Below, piece after piece: positions 35,451 to 45,754 of a stretch of DNA of 64,000 nt. Origin of the DNA: Pseudomonadota bacterium (GTDB lineage Bacteria; Pseudomonadota; Alphaproteobacteria; Rhizobiales; Methylopilaceae); assembly GCA_023388965.1 (NCBI GenBank), contig JAEWFF010000035.1:1-64000 (forward strand). Direction: 5' to 3'. The number at the start of each line of letters is the position of its first letter. Positions within the stretch are counted from its first letter, which is position 1. The notes beneath the pieces are model-generated. The model did not search any database and was not told the DNA's origin. It was given only the letters and a program-made list of their open reading frames with translations. The position numbers and the translations under genes were made by a program.

Positions 35451-35549
35451 TCATTCTCCTCCCGGCGCCGGGTTTTGCCCCGCGCGCCGCGTCCTATATT
35501 TTGGAGGCGCGGCCCCGCACCGCAAGATTGAACCTGAGGAGAATCGGAC

Positions 35550-35741
35550 ATGGACGAGGCCGGCAACCAGCCTGCCAGACAGCTTTCACCGGAGGCAGAG
35601 CGCGCTCTGGCCGAGGCCGAGGCGCGCCGCAAGGCCGAACAGCCTGCCCAAAGGCCCCGCGAGATCAGGGGCCGCAAGAACGGCACCGAACCCGTGCGCT
35701 ATGGCGACTGGGAAGTGAAGGGAATCGCCAGCGATTTCTGA
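35550..35741 (+). CDS. SDHAF4-like protein (DUF1674)
   Basis: A 63-residue protein with a charged N-terminal half (LSPEAERALAEAEARRKAE) and the DUF1674 signature EPVRYGDWEVKGIASDF at the C-terminus. This is the bacterial counterpart of the mitochondrial succinate dehydrogenase assembly factor SDHAF4/Sdh8, which protects the flavinylated SdhA. The ATG follows TGAGGAGAATCGGAC. Confidence 0.9.
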   Translation: MDEAGNQPARQLSPEAERALAEAEARRKAEQPAQRPREIRGRKNGTEPVRYGDWEVKGIASDF

Positions 35742-35805
35742 GCCCGGCGCTTCGCGGCCGCGTCCGCCGCGGCGAACGCCGCTTCTTCCCTTCCTAGCCG
35801 GAAGA

Positions 35806-36456
35806 TTGCTGCTCGGGCTTCTGGTCGCCGCACCCGTGGCCCTTGTCTATGTGGACGCGCACGCACCTCTGGACCCGTCGAAACCTCCGCATCTGCTGAC
35901 GCCGCTCCAGCTCGGCCTGCTCGATCTTTTTCCCGCGCGTTGCCCTGAAGCACTGGCGCGCGCCGAAGGCATCCGTTTCACGCCCGCACTGCGCCCCATC
36001 GTGGACGGATGCGGCCATCCGGACGGTGTGTCGCTCACGCGCTCGGGCGTGTCCTATGGCGGCGGCGTGGTGCTGAGCTGCCCAGCGGCGGTGGCTTTGG
36101 TCATGTGGGAGCGCCATCAATTGCAAAGCGCGGCGCAGAAACATTTCGGACGGCGCGTGACCTCGGTGCGGACATTCGGCACCTATGCCTGCCGCAATGT
36201 GTATGGGCGCGAGTCCGCACGGCGCTCGCAGCACGCTTATGCCAACGCAATCGATATCGCCGGGTTCACGCTGGAGGGCGGCCAGACCGTCACCGTGCTG
36301 CGCGACTGGGAAGATTCCGGCGTGCGGGGGCGGTTTCTTCGCGATGTGCGCGACGGGGCATGCGGCACGTTCCGTGCGGTGCTCTCACCCGATTACAACG
36401 CGGCCCATGCCGACCACTTCCATTTCGACATGGGCATGTGGAGGACGTGCCGTTGA
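35806..36456 (+). CDS. Extensin-like family protein
   Basis: About 216 residues. An N-terminal hydrophobic anchor or signal (LLGLLVAAPVALVYVDAHAP) precedes an extensin-like C-terminal domain. This has GVSYGGGVVLSCPAAVAL, the TFGTYACRNVYGR segment, SQHAYANAIDIAGF and the C-terminal HADHFHFDMGMWRTC. Histidines and acidic residues resemble a VanY/MepA-like metal site, so a wall-modifying peptidase role is possible. The start is uncertain. The frame has no ATG near its beginning, and TTG at 35806 (after CCGGAAGA) is the best choice. Confidence 0.82.
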   Translation: MLLGLLVAAPVALVYVDAHAPLDPSKPPHLLTPLQLGLLDLFPARCPEALARAEGIRFTPALRPIVDGCGHPDGVSLTRSGVSYGGGVVLSCPAAVALVMWERHQLQSAAQKHFGRRVTSVRTFGTYACRNVYGRESARRSQHAYANAIDIAGFTLEGGQTVTVLRDWEDSGVRGRFLRDVRDGACGTFRAVLSPDYNAAHADHFHFDMGMWRTCR

Positions 36457-36494
36457 CTCCGTCTCCGGGCAGGCCGGGAGAGGGCCGCGGCGCT

Positions 36495-38447
<1,953 letters not shown>

Positions 38448-38784
38448 TTCGCTTCCCGGACTTTGAACGTTTCTACCCGGCGCCAAATTAGCGCGCGCGG
38501 CCGGATTTGGGAAATGGCTGGGCGGGAACGCCCGTCTCCCGTGGGGAGAGGGGGACTCAGGCTGAAAGCCTGAGCCGGGTGGGGGCGTACGATTTCTCCG
38601 CAGCCGCATATCCCGGACAAGCCGCGCCCCGCGCGGCGCGATCCGGGACCCATACGCGCCCGGTGCTGGCGACATGAACCGCAGCGCCGGAGGTCGTCCC
38701 ACAATGTCACGGATTATGGATCCCGGACCGCGGCTCCGCCGCTTCCGGCATATGCGCTGCGACGCTCTCCCCGGCGAACGCAAT
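38448..38784. other. Repeat-rich intergenic region upstream of acs
   Basis: It separates acs from the amtB terminator and contains no supported gene. A short family-A-related palindrome lies at 38534-38585 and a diverged family B element at 38606-38755. The acs promoter must lie within or beside these. None is obvious. Confidence 0.6.
38606..38755. repeat. Dispersed palindromic repeat, family B, diverged copy 3
   Basis: Ends GCATATCCCGG and CCGGCATATGC are inverted. It contains GATCCGGGACCCATACGCGC and GGATTATGGATCCCGG, related to the GGGACCCATAC / GTATGGGTCCC core of copies 1 and 2 but longer and less regular. Confidence 0.6.
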
Positions 38785-38812
38785 AAAAAACCCGGGCGGT
38801 CGCCCGCCCGGG
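38785..38812 (-). terminator. Rho-independent terminator of glnK-amtB
   Basis: On the minus strand CCCGGGCGG and CCGCCCGGG pair across a four-base loop and run into TTTTTT, 23 bases past the amtB stop. Confidence 0.9.
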
Positions 38813-38835
38813 TCGAATCGTGAAGTACCGCGCGA

Positions 38836-40194
38836 TCAGATTGAATAGGCGCGCTCGCCGTGCGAGCCGATATCGAGCCCCTCGCGCTCGGCTTCGGCCG
38901 TCACCCGGAGGCCGAGGATCAGGTCGACCACTTTGTAGAGGATGAAGGACATCACGCCGCCATAGACGATGGTGATGGCGACGCCGACGAACTGGACGAA
39001 GACCTGCCCGCCCATCGTCACGCCCTCAGCATAGCCGACGCCGCCAAACTCGGACGCGGCGAAGATGCCGGTGCCGATGGAGCCCACAATACCGCCGACG
39101 CCGTGGATGCCGGACACGTCGAGCGAATCGTCATAACCGAGCGCGTTCTTGACCGTGGTACAGGCGAAGAAGCAGACCCCGCCGGCCACGCCGCCGAGCA
39201 CGATCGCGCCCATCGGCCCGACAAGGCCGGCGGCCGGAGTGATGGCGACAAGGCCGGCAATGGCGCCCGACACCGCGCCGAGCAGCGAGGCCTTGCCCTT
39301 GGCGAGCGCTTCCACGCCGAGCCAGCCGAGCGCCGCCGCGGCCGTCGCGACGAAAGTGTTGATGAGGGCAAGGCCGGTGCCGCCATTGGCTTCGAGATTG
39401 GAGCCGGCATTGAAGCCGAACCAGCCCGCCCACAGCAGGGCCGCGCCGATCAGGGTCATGACCAGCGAATGCGGTGCGATGACCTCGCGGCCATAGCCGA
39501 TGCGCGGGCCGAGCACGATGGCGCCGACGAGCGCCGCGATGCCGGCATTGATGTGAACGACCGTGCCGCCCGCGAAATCCATCGCGCCGAGGGTGAACAG
39601 ATAGCCCTCGGAATACCAGACCATATGCGCGACCGGGATATACACGAACGTCGCCCAGAGCAGGCAGAACAGCACGATGGCCGAAAACTTCACCCGCTCG
39701 ACGAGGCCGCCGACGATGAGGCAGGCGGTCAGCGCGAAGAAGGTCATCTGGAAGCAGACGAACACATATTCGGGGATGACCACGCCGTCGGTGAAGGTCG
39801 CAGCGGTCGAGTCCGCCGTAATGCCCGACAGGAACAGGCGGCTCGTTCCGCCGAAAAAGGCATCGGCCACGGTGCCGGGATTGAGCGCGAAGGAATAGCC
39901 GTAGACCACCCAGGCGATCATCAGCACGCAGGCGACGGTGAAGCACTGCATCAGCACCGACAGCATGTTCTTGGCGCGCACGAGGCCGCCGTAGAACAGG
40001 CCGATGCCCGGCACGATCATGAGAAAGACGAGGATGGTCGCGACCATCATCCAGGCCGTGTCGCCCTTGTCGGGAATGGCGGCGGCCGCCTCGGCAATGG
40101 GAGGCGCAGCCTCCTGCGCCAGCGAGGGCCCGATGGTCAGAAGGCCGAGCGCCGCGACCGGCAGCGCCAGACGGGCGAGTTTCGAAAGAATCAT
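38836..40194 (-). CDS. amtB: Ammonium transporter
   Basis: An inner-membrane trimeric ammonia channel. The 452-residue protein has a cleavable N-terminal signal (SLAQEAAP), then eleven predicted membrane helices. Family marks include GIGLFYGGLVRAKN, MDFAGGTVVHINAG and the second pore-histidine segment DVSGIHGVGGIVG. The C-terminal tail (LGLRVTAEAEREGLDIGSHGE) is the part that binds GlnK. The ATG at 40194 follows GGAGTTCCTTCC. It is the second gene of a glnK-amtB operon. Confidence 0.96.
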   Translation of the reverse strand: MILSKLARLALPVAALGLLTIGPSLAQEAAPPIAEAAAAIPDKGDTAWMMVATILVFLMIVPGIGLFYGGLVRAKNMLSVLMQCFTVACVLMIAWVVYGYSFALNPGTVADAFFGGTSRLFLSGITADSTAATFTDGVVIPEYVFVCFQMTFFALTACLIVGGLVERVKFSAIVLFCLLWATFVYIPVAHMVWYSEGYLFTLGAMDFAGGTVVHINAGIAALVGAIVLGPRIGYGREVIAPHSLVMTLIGAALLWAGWFGFNAGSNLEANGGTGLALINTFVATAAAALGWLGVEALAKGKASLLGAVSGAIAGLVAITPAAGLVGPMGAIVLGGVAGGVCFFACTTVKNALGYDDSLDVSGIHGVGGIVGSIGTGIFAASEFGGVGYAEGVTMGGQVFVQFVGVAITIVYGGVMSFILYKVVDLILGLRVTAEAEREGLDIGSHGERAYSI

Positions 40195-40234
40195 GGAAGG
40201 AACTCCGGAAGGAAGAGAAGCGGGGCGGGAGAGC

Positions 40235-40573
40235 TCAGAGCGCATCGGTATCGGTCTCGCCGGTGCGGATGCGGACGGCCTGCTCGATCGGGCTGACGAA
40301 GATTTTCCCGTCGCCGATCTGGCCCGTCTTCGCGGTGGCGGTGATCGCGTCGATCACCCGCTCGACCAGAGCGGCCGGCACCGCGACATCGATCTTGAGC
40401 TTCGGAAGAAAGCTGACCGCGTATTCCGCGCCACGGTAGATTTCAGTGTGTCCCTTCTGGCGGCCGTAACCTTTGACCTCGGTCACGGTCAGGCCGTGCA
40501 CGCCCACCGCCGTCAAGGCGTCGCGCACCTCGTCCAGCTTGAAGGGCTTGATGATTGCCGTCACGAGTTTCAT
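40235..40573 (-). CDS. glnK: Nitrogen regulatory protein P-II
   Basis: A small trimeric signal protein (112 residues) that senses 2-oxoglutarate and ATP/ADP and blocks AmtB when nitrogen is ample. It begins MKLVTAIIKPFKLDEVRDAL and has the T-loop with GHTEIYRGAEYAVSF. Tyr51 is the uridylylation site. TGQIGDGKIFVSPIEQAVRIRTGE completes the family signature. It lies 40 bases before amtB behind a sigma-54-like promoter, which supports the GlnK name over GlnB. Confidence 0.96.
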   Translation of the reverse strand: MKLVTAIIKPFKLDEVRDALTAVGVHGLTVTEVKGYGRQKGHTEIYRGAEYAVSFLPKLKIDVAVPAALVERVIDAITATAKTGQIGDGKIFVSPIEQAVRIRTGETDTDAL

Positions 40574-40672
40574 GCGTGGGCTCCCCGTCGGTTCCGCCGC
40601 GGAAAAGCCCGCGCCGGGTTCAGTGAGCCGGCGGGCATGGACAGGCTTCCAGCGCGCCGGCCGCATGACCTA

Positions 40673-40689
40673 TTCAAGGCCCGTGCCAG
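40673..40689 (-). promoter_or_regulatory. Sigma-54 (RpoN) type promoter upstream of glnK
   Basis: Minus strand CTGGCACGGGCCTTGAA. The -24 element (TGGCACG) is perfect and the spacing to the -12 element is correct, but the -12 box reads TTGAA instead of TTGCA. It lies about 100 bases before the glnK start, where nitrogen-starvation control by NtrC and sigma-54 is expected in proteobacteria. Confidence 0.58.
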
Positions 40690-40773
40690 CTGCGGGAATG
40701 CTTCGGGAGGGCGGATTGGAGAGGGAATCGAGACGGGGCGCCGCACGATTCTGCGTATGATTTGTGCAGATGT

Positions 40774-40810
40774 GGCGGCCCGATGCCGCCTAAATGTTAG
40801 GCGGGCCGCC
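40774..40810 (-). terminator. Stem-loop at the 3' end of tesB
   Basis: CCGCCTAA-ATG-TTAGGCGG forms a perfect 8-bp hairpin that contains the tesB stop codon. A wider pairing GGCGGCCC/GGGCCGCC encloses it. No T-run is present. It may act as a transcript end or simply reduce read-through toward the glnK promoter region. Confidence 0.38.
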
Positions 40811-41660
40811 GTTTCCGGATCAGGCCTTCCTGCGCGACCGACGCGACCAATCGGCCGTCGCGGCTGAATATGCTCCCGCGCGTAAAGCCCCGCCCATTGC
40901 CCGAGAACGGCGAATCCTGAACGTAGAGCAGCCAGTCATCGGCCCGGAACGGACAGTGCAGCCACAATGCATGGTCGAGGCTCGCGGCGAGAATGTCCTT
41001 CGAGAAGATGCTCTTGCCGTGCGGAACGAGCGCGGTGTCGAGCAGGGTCATGTCGCTGGCATAGGCCAGCACGCATTGGTGCAGATGCGGGTCGTCGCCC
41101 ATCCGCCCCGCCGCTTTGATCCAGGCGGATCGGCGCGCCGGCTGCGGCGACAGACCCATGAACAGAGCAAGATCGGTCGGGCGGATCTCGATGGGGCGCT
41201 CGGCGGCAAAATAGGCCTTCATCGGCCCCGGCATGTGATCGAGAAAGCGGGCGACGAGCTCCTTCTCCGAAGGCAGGTCTTCCGGCAGAGGCACGTCCGG
41301 CATGTCGAACTGGTGCTCGAACCCCTCCTCGGCGATCTGGAACGACACCGAGGTGAAGAAGATCGGGCGGCCATGCTGGCGCGCCACGACCCGCCGCGTC
41401 GAGAACGAGCCGCCGTCGCGGATGCTCTCAACGTCGTAGATGATCGGGACCTTCGGATCGCCTTCCAGCAGGAAATAGGCGTGCATGGAATGCGGCTGCC
41501 GGTCCTCGACGGTGCGCGAGGCCGCCACCAGCGCCTGCCCGATCACCTGCCCGCCGAACACGCGCTGCCAGCCCGCTTGCGGCGAGCGGCCGCGAAACAG
41601 GTTCACCTCGAGTTCTTCAAGGTTGAGGATGGCGAGAAGATTTGCGAGGGCGTCGGACAT
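40797..41660 (-). CDS. tesB: Acyl-CoA thioesterase II
   Basis: Hydrolyses medium- and long-chain acyl-CoAs. The 287-residue double-hotdog protein has FRGRSPQAGWQRVFGGQVIGQALVA, HSMHAYFLLEGDP (in the first hotdog), and in the second YASDMTLLDTAL and SLDHALWLHCPFRADDWLLY. An Asp/Gln/Thr-type active site is expected. The ATG at 41660 (MSDALANLL) fits the family. An upstream start would add about 13 residues without support. It is divergent from the UbiH-type gene, with a long inverted repeat between them. Confidence 0.93.
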   Translation of the reverse strand: MSDALANLLAILNLEELEVNLFRGRSPQAGWQRVFGGQVIGQALVAASRTVEDRQPHSMHAYFLLEGDPKVPIIYDVESIRDGGSFSTRRVVARQHGRPIFFTSVSFQIAEEGFEHQFDMPDVPLPEDLPSEKELVARFLDHMPGPMKAYFAAERPIEIRPTDLALFMGLSPQPARRSAWIKAAGRMGDDPHLHQCVLAYASDMTLLDTALVPHGKSIFSKDILAASLDHALWLHCPFRADDWLLYVQDSPFSGNGRGFTRGSIFSRDGRLVASVAQEGLIRKRRPA

Positions 41661-41706
41661 GTGGTCTGTCACCGGACAAGTGATGAAGTGCGCCAGCATA
41701 CACGGT

Positions 41707-41818
41707 CCTCATCCTGAGCCGCGAGCAAAGCTCGCGTGTCGAAGGATGGCCGCCGGCACCGGATTCTCGTCCATCCTTCGACGCGGCTCGCCTTCGGCGA
41801 GTCCGGCTCAGGATGAGG
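41707..41818. repeat. Long inverted repeat, family C
   Basis: CCTCATCCTGAGCC and GGCTCAGGATGAGG form perfect 14-bp outer arms. Between them are nested stem-loops (GCGAGCAAAGCTCGC and CGCCTTCGGCG) and complementary CGAAGGATGG / CCATCCTTCG. The type is widespread in Bradyrhizobium-like genomes. It takes up most of the 174-base gap between divergent tesB and the UbiH-type gene. Confidence 0.85.
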
Positions 41819-41834
41819 AATTGTGGAGAGGCCC

Positions 41835-43049
41835 GTGACCGCGGGAAAAGAAAGCAAGACCGACATCGTCATCGCCGGGGCGGGCTTTGTCGGCCTGGCC
41901 CTCGGCGCAGCGCTCGCGCGCGCCGGTCTCGATGTCGCGATCTGCGATCCCGTGCTCGGCCGCACCCCGCCCTCCGATCCGCGCGCCTTCGCCCTGGTTC
42001 CGGGGGCGCGCAATCTGCTCGATGCCTTGGGCGCATGGGAACCCATCGAACAGGCCGCGCAGCCGGTCGCGCGCATGGAGATTTCGGATGCGCGTCTCGC
42101 CGAGGTCATGCGCACGGTACTCCTGACCTTCGACGGCGGCGAGGAGCCGGTCGCCTGGATCGCGCCGAGCGGTGCGGTCCGCGAGGCGCTATTTGCGGCC
42201 GCGCAGAAAGCCGGCGTCCGCTTCGTGCCGCAGGCAATCGCGCAGGCGGATTTTTCCGGCGCGCGCGTGGACGCGGAACTTGCGAACGGCGCGCGCATCT
42301 CCGCGCCGCTGTTCGTTGCGGCCGAGGGTGCCAATTCGCCGCTCCGCAAACATGCGGGAATCCGCATGAACGGCTGGCGTTACGATCAGGCCGCCATCGT
42401 CACGACCGTAAAGCTCGAGCGCGATCACGAGGGCCTCGCCATCCAGCATTTCCTCGAAGGCGGGCCGTTCGCGCTTCTGCCTTTGCCCGGCAGCCGCGCC
42501 TCCGTGGTGTGGGCCGAACGGCGGATCGATGCGCAGCGTCTTTACGATCTTCCGGACGCCGAATTCATCGCCGCATTGCAGGAGCGTGCCGGCTGGCGCT
42601 TTGGCGAACTGATGCTCGACGGGCCGCGCGGCCTGCGGCCGCTGGAACTGAAGATCGCGCGCAGTTTCGTCGCGGAGCGGCTCGCGCTGGTGGGCGATGC
42701 CGCTCATACCGTGCATCCTCTCGCCGGTCAGGGCATGAATATCGGCTTCCGCGATGTCGCGGCGCTCGCCGAATGCGTGATCGATGCGGCCCGGCTCGGC
42801 GGCGATGTGGGCGCAGAGGGCGTATTGACGCGCTACGAGAGCTGGCGGCGCTTCGACACCGTGACCATGCTCGCCTCCATGGACGGCCTGCTCAAGCTGT
42901 TCACTTTGCCGGGCTCCACTGCGCGCCTCGTGCGCGATGCCGGCATGGGCGCCTTCGACCGGATGCCCGGCGTCAAGGGTGCGGTGATGAAGGCGGCGGC
43001 GGGGTTGTCGGGGGACGTGCCGAAACTGCTCAGGGGCGAGGCGTTGTAG
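41835..43049 (+). CDS. FAD-dependent ubiquinone-biosynthesis-type hydroxylase (UbiH/UbiF/COQ6 family)
   Basis: A flavin monooxygenase of 404 residues that probably hydroxylates the ubiquinone ring. It shows the N-terminal FAD fingerprint DIVIAGAGFVGLALGAALA, RAFALVPGARNLLDALG, LFVAAEGANSPLRKHAGI (DG-type motif) and the C-terminal ALVGDAAHTVHPLAGQGMNIGFRD. Which ring position it modifies cannot be told. The GTG at 41835 is chosen because GGAG lies six bases before it. A GTG at 41823 is possible. The gene starts 17 bases from the end of a family C repeat. Confidence 0.87.
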   Translation: MTAGKESKTDIVIAGAGFVGLALGAALARAGLDVAICDPVLGRTPPSDPRAFALVPGARNLLDALGAWEPIEQAAQPVARMEISDARLAEVMRTVLLTFDGGEEPVAWIAPSGAVREALFAAAQKAGVRFVPQAIAQADFSGARVDAELANGARISAPLFVAAEGANSPLRKHAGIRMNGWRYDQAAIVTTVKLERDHEGLAIQHFLEGGPFALLPLPGSRASVVWAERRIDAQRLYDLPDAEFIAALQERAGWRFGELMLDGPRGLRPLELKIARSFVAERLALVGDAAHTVHPLAGQGMNIGFRDVAALAECVIDAARLGGDVGAEGVLTRYESWRRFDTVTMLASMDGLLKLFTLPGSTARLVRDAGMGAFDRMPGVKGAVMKAAAGLSGDVPKLLRGEAL

Positions 43050-43053
43050 TGCC

Positions 43054-43175
43054 GCGTGTCCCGGAAACGGCGCAGCCGTTGTCCGGGACCCATACTCCGC
43101 AGCGTTCGAGATAGAGCCGCGACTTCACGGCGTATGGGTCCCGGGCTCAATGCTTCGCATCGCCCCGGGACACAC
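43054..43175. repeat. Dispersed palindromic repeat, family B, copy 2
   Basis: GCGTGTCCCGG...CCGGGACACAC with the inner GGGACCCATACTCCG and CGGCGTATGGGTCCCGGGCTCA, nearly the same as copy 1 at 21617-21736. It lies between the converging UbiH-type and Trm112 genes. It starts about five bases past one stop codon and ends about four bases before the other. Confidence 0.85.
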
Positions 43176-43178
43176 ATC

Positions 43179-43379
43179 TCAGTCCTCCAGATGCCGCGCC
43201 TCTTCCGGCAGCATGATCGGAATGCCGTCGCGGATCGGGTAAGCGAGTTTCGCCGGACGCGAGATCAGTTCCTGCTTCGCTGCGTCGTATTCGAGCGTCG
43301 CCTTGGTCAGCGGGCAGACGAGGATTTCCAGAAGTTTCGGATCGATCTGGCCGTGGGCAGGCGGTGTTTCGGTTGGCAT
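43179..43379 (-). CDS. Trm112-family small protein
   Basis: A 66-residue zinc-ribbon-like Trm112 family protein. It has LLEILVCPLTKATLEYD and AYPIRDGIPIMLPEEAR. In eukaryotes Trm112 activates several methyltransferases. The bacterial members, with one of the two Cys pairs reduced to a single VCP, are of unknown function. It ends the cnoX-LON-Trm112 run on the minus strand. Confidence 0.9.
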   Translation of the reverse strand: MPTETPPAHGQIDPKLLEILVCPLTKATLEYDAAKQELISRPAKLAYPIRDGIPIMLPEEARHLED

Positions 43380-43392
43380 GGAAGGCCCGTCC

Positions 43393-44064
43393 TTACTGAA
43401 GGCTGTTGTCGGTATCGCCGCGCGTCTTGGCGAGATCCATCTCGGTGACGGCGACCAGAATCTCCGCGCGCGTTTTCAGATCGGGCGCTTCCAGAAGGGC
43501 CTGTTTCTCGCGCGCGCCATAGGGCGACATCATCGACAGCGCATTGACGAGCGCCTCGTTGGAAGCGCCGCGGATGCCCGACCAGTCGGCGTCGAGCTGA
43601 TTGGCTTCGAGATAGGCCTTCAGCGTGCGCATCAGCGCGTTGCGGTCGACCGCGTCCTCGCCCGCGCCGGGCACGAGGTCTTCGGTGAAGCCATCATAAA
43701 CGAGGCGCGCCTGCCGGTAGGGTGTCGTGACCTGCAATTCCTCGGCGAGGCGGAATCGCGTCACGCCGGTCAGGGTCACGAGATAGCGGCCGTCGCCGGT
43801 TTCCTGGAACGAGGTGATGCGCCCGGCGCAGCCGATCTCCACCAGTTTCGGCCGCGGATCGTCCTCCGCCGAATCGAATTCCGGCTGCACCATGGCGATC
43901 AGCCGGTGCGAGGCCAGAGCGTCGTCGAACATCTGCAGATAGCGCGGCTCGAAAATGTTGAGCGGCATTTCTCCGCGCGGCAGCAGCAGCACCGCCGGGA
44001 GCGGAAAGATCGGCAGGGTCGCCGGAAGATCGGTCGGCGAGCGGTAGACGATATTGATCGGCAT
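43393..44064 (-). CDS. LON-substrate-binding-domain protein (COG2802)
   Basis: A 223-residue cytosolic protein made of the N-terminal domain of Lon protease without ATPase or peptidase parts. It shows LPIFPLPAVLLLPRGEMPLNIFEPRYLQM and GCAGRITSFQETGDGRYLVTLTGVTRF. It follows the CnoX-like gene by 17 bases and precedes Trm112 by 13, an operon order common in alphaproteobacteria. Its role is not established, and a substrate-adaptor function is a guess from the domain. Confidence 0.9.
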   Translation of the reverse strand: MPINIVYRSPTDLPATLPIFPLPAVLLLPRGEMPLNIFEPRYLQMFDDALASHRLIAMVQPEFDSAEDDPRPKLVEIGCAGRITSFQETGDGRYLVTLTGVTRFRLAEELQVTTPYRQARLVYDGFTEDLVPGAGEDAVDRNALMRTLKAYLEANQLDADWSGIRGASNEALVNALSMMSPYGAREKQALLEAPDLKTRAEILVAVTEMDLAKTRGDTDNSLQ

Positions 44065-44081
44065 CGCCCGCGTCTCCGTAC

Positions 44082-44984
44082 TCAGGCAAACAGAATGGAC
44101 GACAGGCGCCGCCGCCCGGCGATCGTCGCCGAATCGGCCGGCCCCCAGGCCTCGAACAGTTCGACGAGTTTCCTGCGCGCGCCGTCCTCGTTCCAGTCGC
44201 GGCTCTTGCGGACGATTTCGAGAAGCTGGTCGGCCGCTTCCTCGTTGCGGCCGGCCCCCGCCAGTGCCACCGCATAATCGTACCGTGCCTGATGATCGGT
44301 CGGGTCTTTCGCCACCGCCATTTCGAGCCGCGCCAGTTCGCCGGCATCGGGCGCGTTCTCGGCGAGCGCGATCTGCGCGCGGACCGCCGCAAATGCCGCG
44401 TCTTCGGCAAGATCGGGCGGGACCGAGCCGAGCAGGCCCTTCGCGCCATCGAGATCGCCGGCGGCGAGCTGAACCCGCACGAGGCCGGCCATCGCCTTCG
44501 CCTCTTTGGGGGCCTGAGCAAGAATGCCGCCGAACAATTCCGCCGCGCCCTGAAGATCGCCGGTCGCCAGCAGCCTCTCGGCCTCTTCCAGCCCCTGCAT
44601 CACCGCAGCTGCATCGAGCGGCTTGGTCAGACGCTCGATGAAGGCCTTGATCTGCCCCTCCGGCTGCGCGCCGGTAAATCCGTCCACGGGCTGGCCGTCC
44701 ACGAAGGCGATGACGGCCGGAATGCTCTTGATGCCGAGCTGGCCCGCAATGGTCGGGTGCTCGTCGGTGTTCATCTTGACGAGCTTCACCTTGCCGCCCG
44801 CCTCGCGCACAACTTTCTCGATCACCGGTCCGAGCTGTTTGCACGGCCCGCACCAGGGCGCCCAGAAATCGACCAGAACCGGCTGGTTGCGGCTTTCCTC
44901 GATCACGTCCGGGCCGAAATCGCGCGTCGTCGTATCCTTGATGAGCGCGTCCGCGCCAGGCGCGGGGGCGTCGCCGAGAGTCAT
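44082..44984 (-). CDS. cnoX: Thioredoxin-TPR co-chaperone (CnoX/YbbN-like)
   Basis: A 300-residue protein. A thioredoxin domain (about residues 20-125) with intact WCGPC (44-48) is followed by a TPR-like helical tail (about 135-290, for example LEEAERLLATGDLQGAAELFGGIL). CnoX holds oxidised or unfolded proteins and passes them to chaperones. The intact CxxC, as in most alphaproteobacterial members and unlike the E. coli SxxC form, suggests redox activity too. It is the first gene of the three-gene run and is divergent from the GNAT gene. Confidence 0.9.
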   Translation of the reverse strand: MTLGDAPAPGADALIKDTTTRDFGPDVIEESRNQPVLVDFWAPWCGPCKQLGPVIEKVVREAGGKVKLVKMNTDEHPTIAGQLGIKSIPAVIAFVDGQPVDGFTGAQPEGQIKAFIERLTKPLDAAAVMQGLEEAERLLATGDLQGAAELFGGILAQAPKEAKAMAGLVRVQLAAGDLDGAKGLLGSVPPDLAEDAAFAAVRAQIALAENAPDAGELARLEMAVAKDPTDHQARYDYAVALAGAGRNEEAADQLLEIVRKSRDWNEDGARRKLVELFEAWGPADSATIAGRRRLSSILFA

Positions 44985-45153
44985 GCACGTCTCCTGATAG
45001 CCGGCGCCCCGCCGGCTTTGGCCTTAGATGGGACGGCGGGGCCGCGGGGCAATGTTGCGCCGGTGATACGCGCGCACAAGAAGTGCCGCAAGCTCGCCAT
45101 GCCAGCGGCCGGTTCGGTTGGCGCGCGGCACCAAGACTGCATAGACTTCGCGC

Positions 45154-45660
45154 ATGAGCACGCTCGTCATCGATATCCGCCCCGCCCGCCCGGGCGATTG
45201 CGGTGAAATCGCCGAGGTTCACGACGAATCCTGGCGCAATGCCTATCGCGGCATCATTCCGGGCCGCGATCTGGAGCGCATGGTCGAGCGGCGCGGCGCC
45301 GCCTGGTGGGAAAACGCGATTGCGCGCGGCAGCCGCGTGGTTGTCCTGACCGCCGGCGAGGAGATCGTGGGCTATGCCAGCTTCGGCAGGAACCGCGCGG
45401 CCATGCTGCAGGTGAAGGGCGAAGTCTACGAAATCTATGTGCGCCCGCATTTTCAGGGCGTCGGCCTCGGCCGCAAATTGTTCAATGCCTGCCGGGCCGA
45501 TATGGCGGCGCGCGGCATCGAGAGTTTCGCCGTCTGGGCTCTGGCCGAGAATGAGCGGGCCTGCGCGTTCTACCGCGCCATGGGTGGCGCGGCCGCCGGG
45601 CGGGGCTCGGAGAGCTTTGGCGGCATCGCGCTCGACAAGCTCGCCTTCACCTGGGCCTGA
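45154..45660 (+). CDS. GNAT-family N-acetyltransferase
   Basis: A 168-residue GNAT enzyme. It shows IRPARPGDCGEIAEVHDESWRNAYRGIIPG at the N-terminus, the acetyl-CoA-binding region EIYVRPHFQGVGLGRKLFNA (RxxGxG/A motif), and the C-terminal NERACAFYRAMGG. The acceptor substrate is unknown. It is a single gene before ppa. Confidence 0.9.
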   Translation: MSTLVIDIRPARPGDCGEIAEVHDESWRNAYRGIIPGRDLERMVERRGAAWWENAIARGSRVVVLTAGEEIVGYASFGRNRAAMLQVKGEVYEIYVRPHFQGVGLGRKLFNACRADMAARGIESFAVWALAENERACAFYRAMGGAAAGRGSESFGGIALDKLAFTWA

Positions 45661-45688
45661 CGATCCGGACCCCATGGATCAAGCGTGA

Positions 45689-45733
45689 GACGTTCCGCAC
45701 CTTGCGGTGTGGCGTCCGGGCGTCTAAGCCCGG
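45689..45733 (+). promoter_or_regulatory. Two stem-loops ahead of ppa
   Basis: GACG-TT-CCGCACC, a TTGC loop, then GGTGTGGCGTC forms one bulged hairpin. CCGGGC/GCCCGG forms a second right after it. They lie 21 bases before the ppa start, whose ribosome site is CTGGAG. They could end the GNAT transcript or structure the ppa leader. No known riboswitch is recognised. Confidence 0.3.
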
Positions 45734-45754
45734 CGCCGCAATCCTGGAGTTCTC

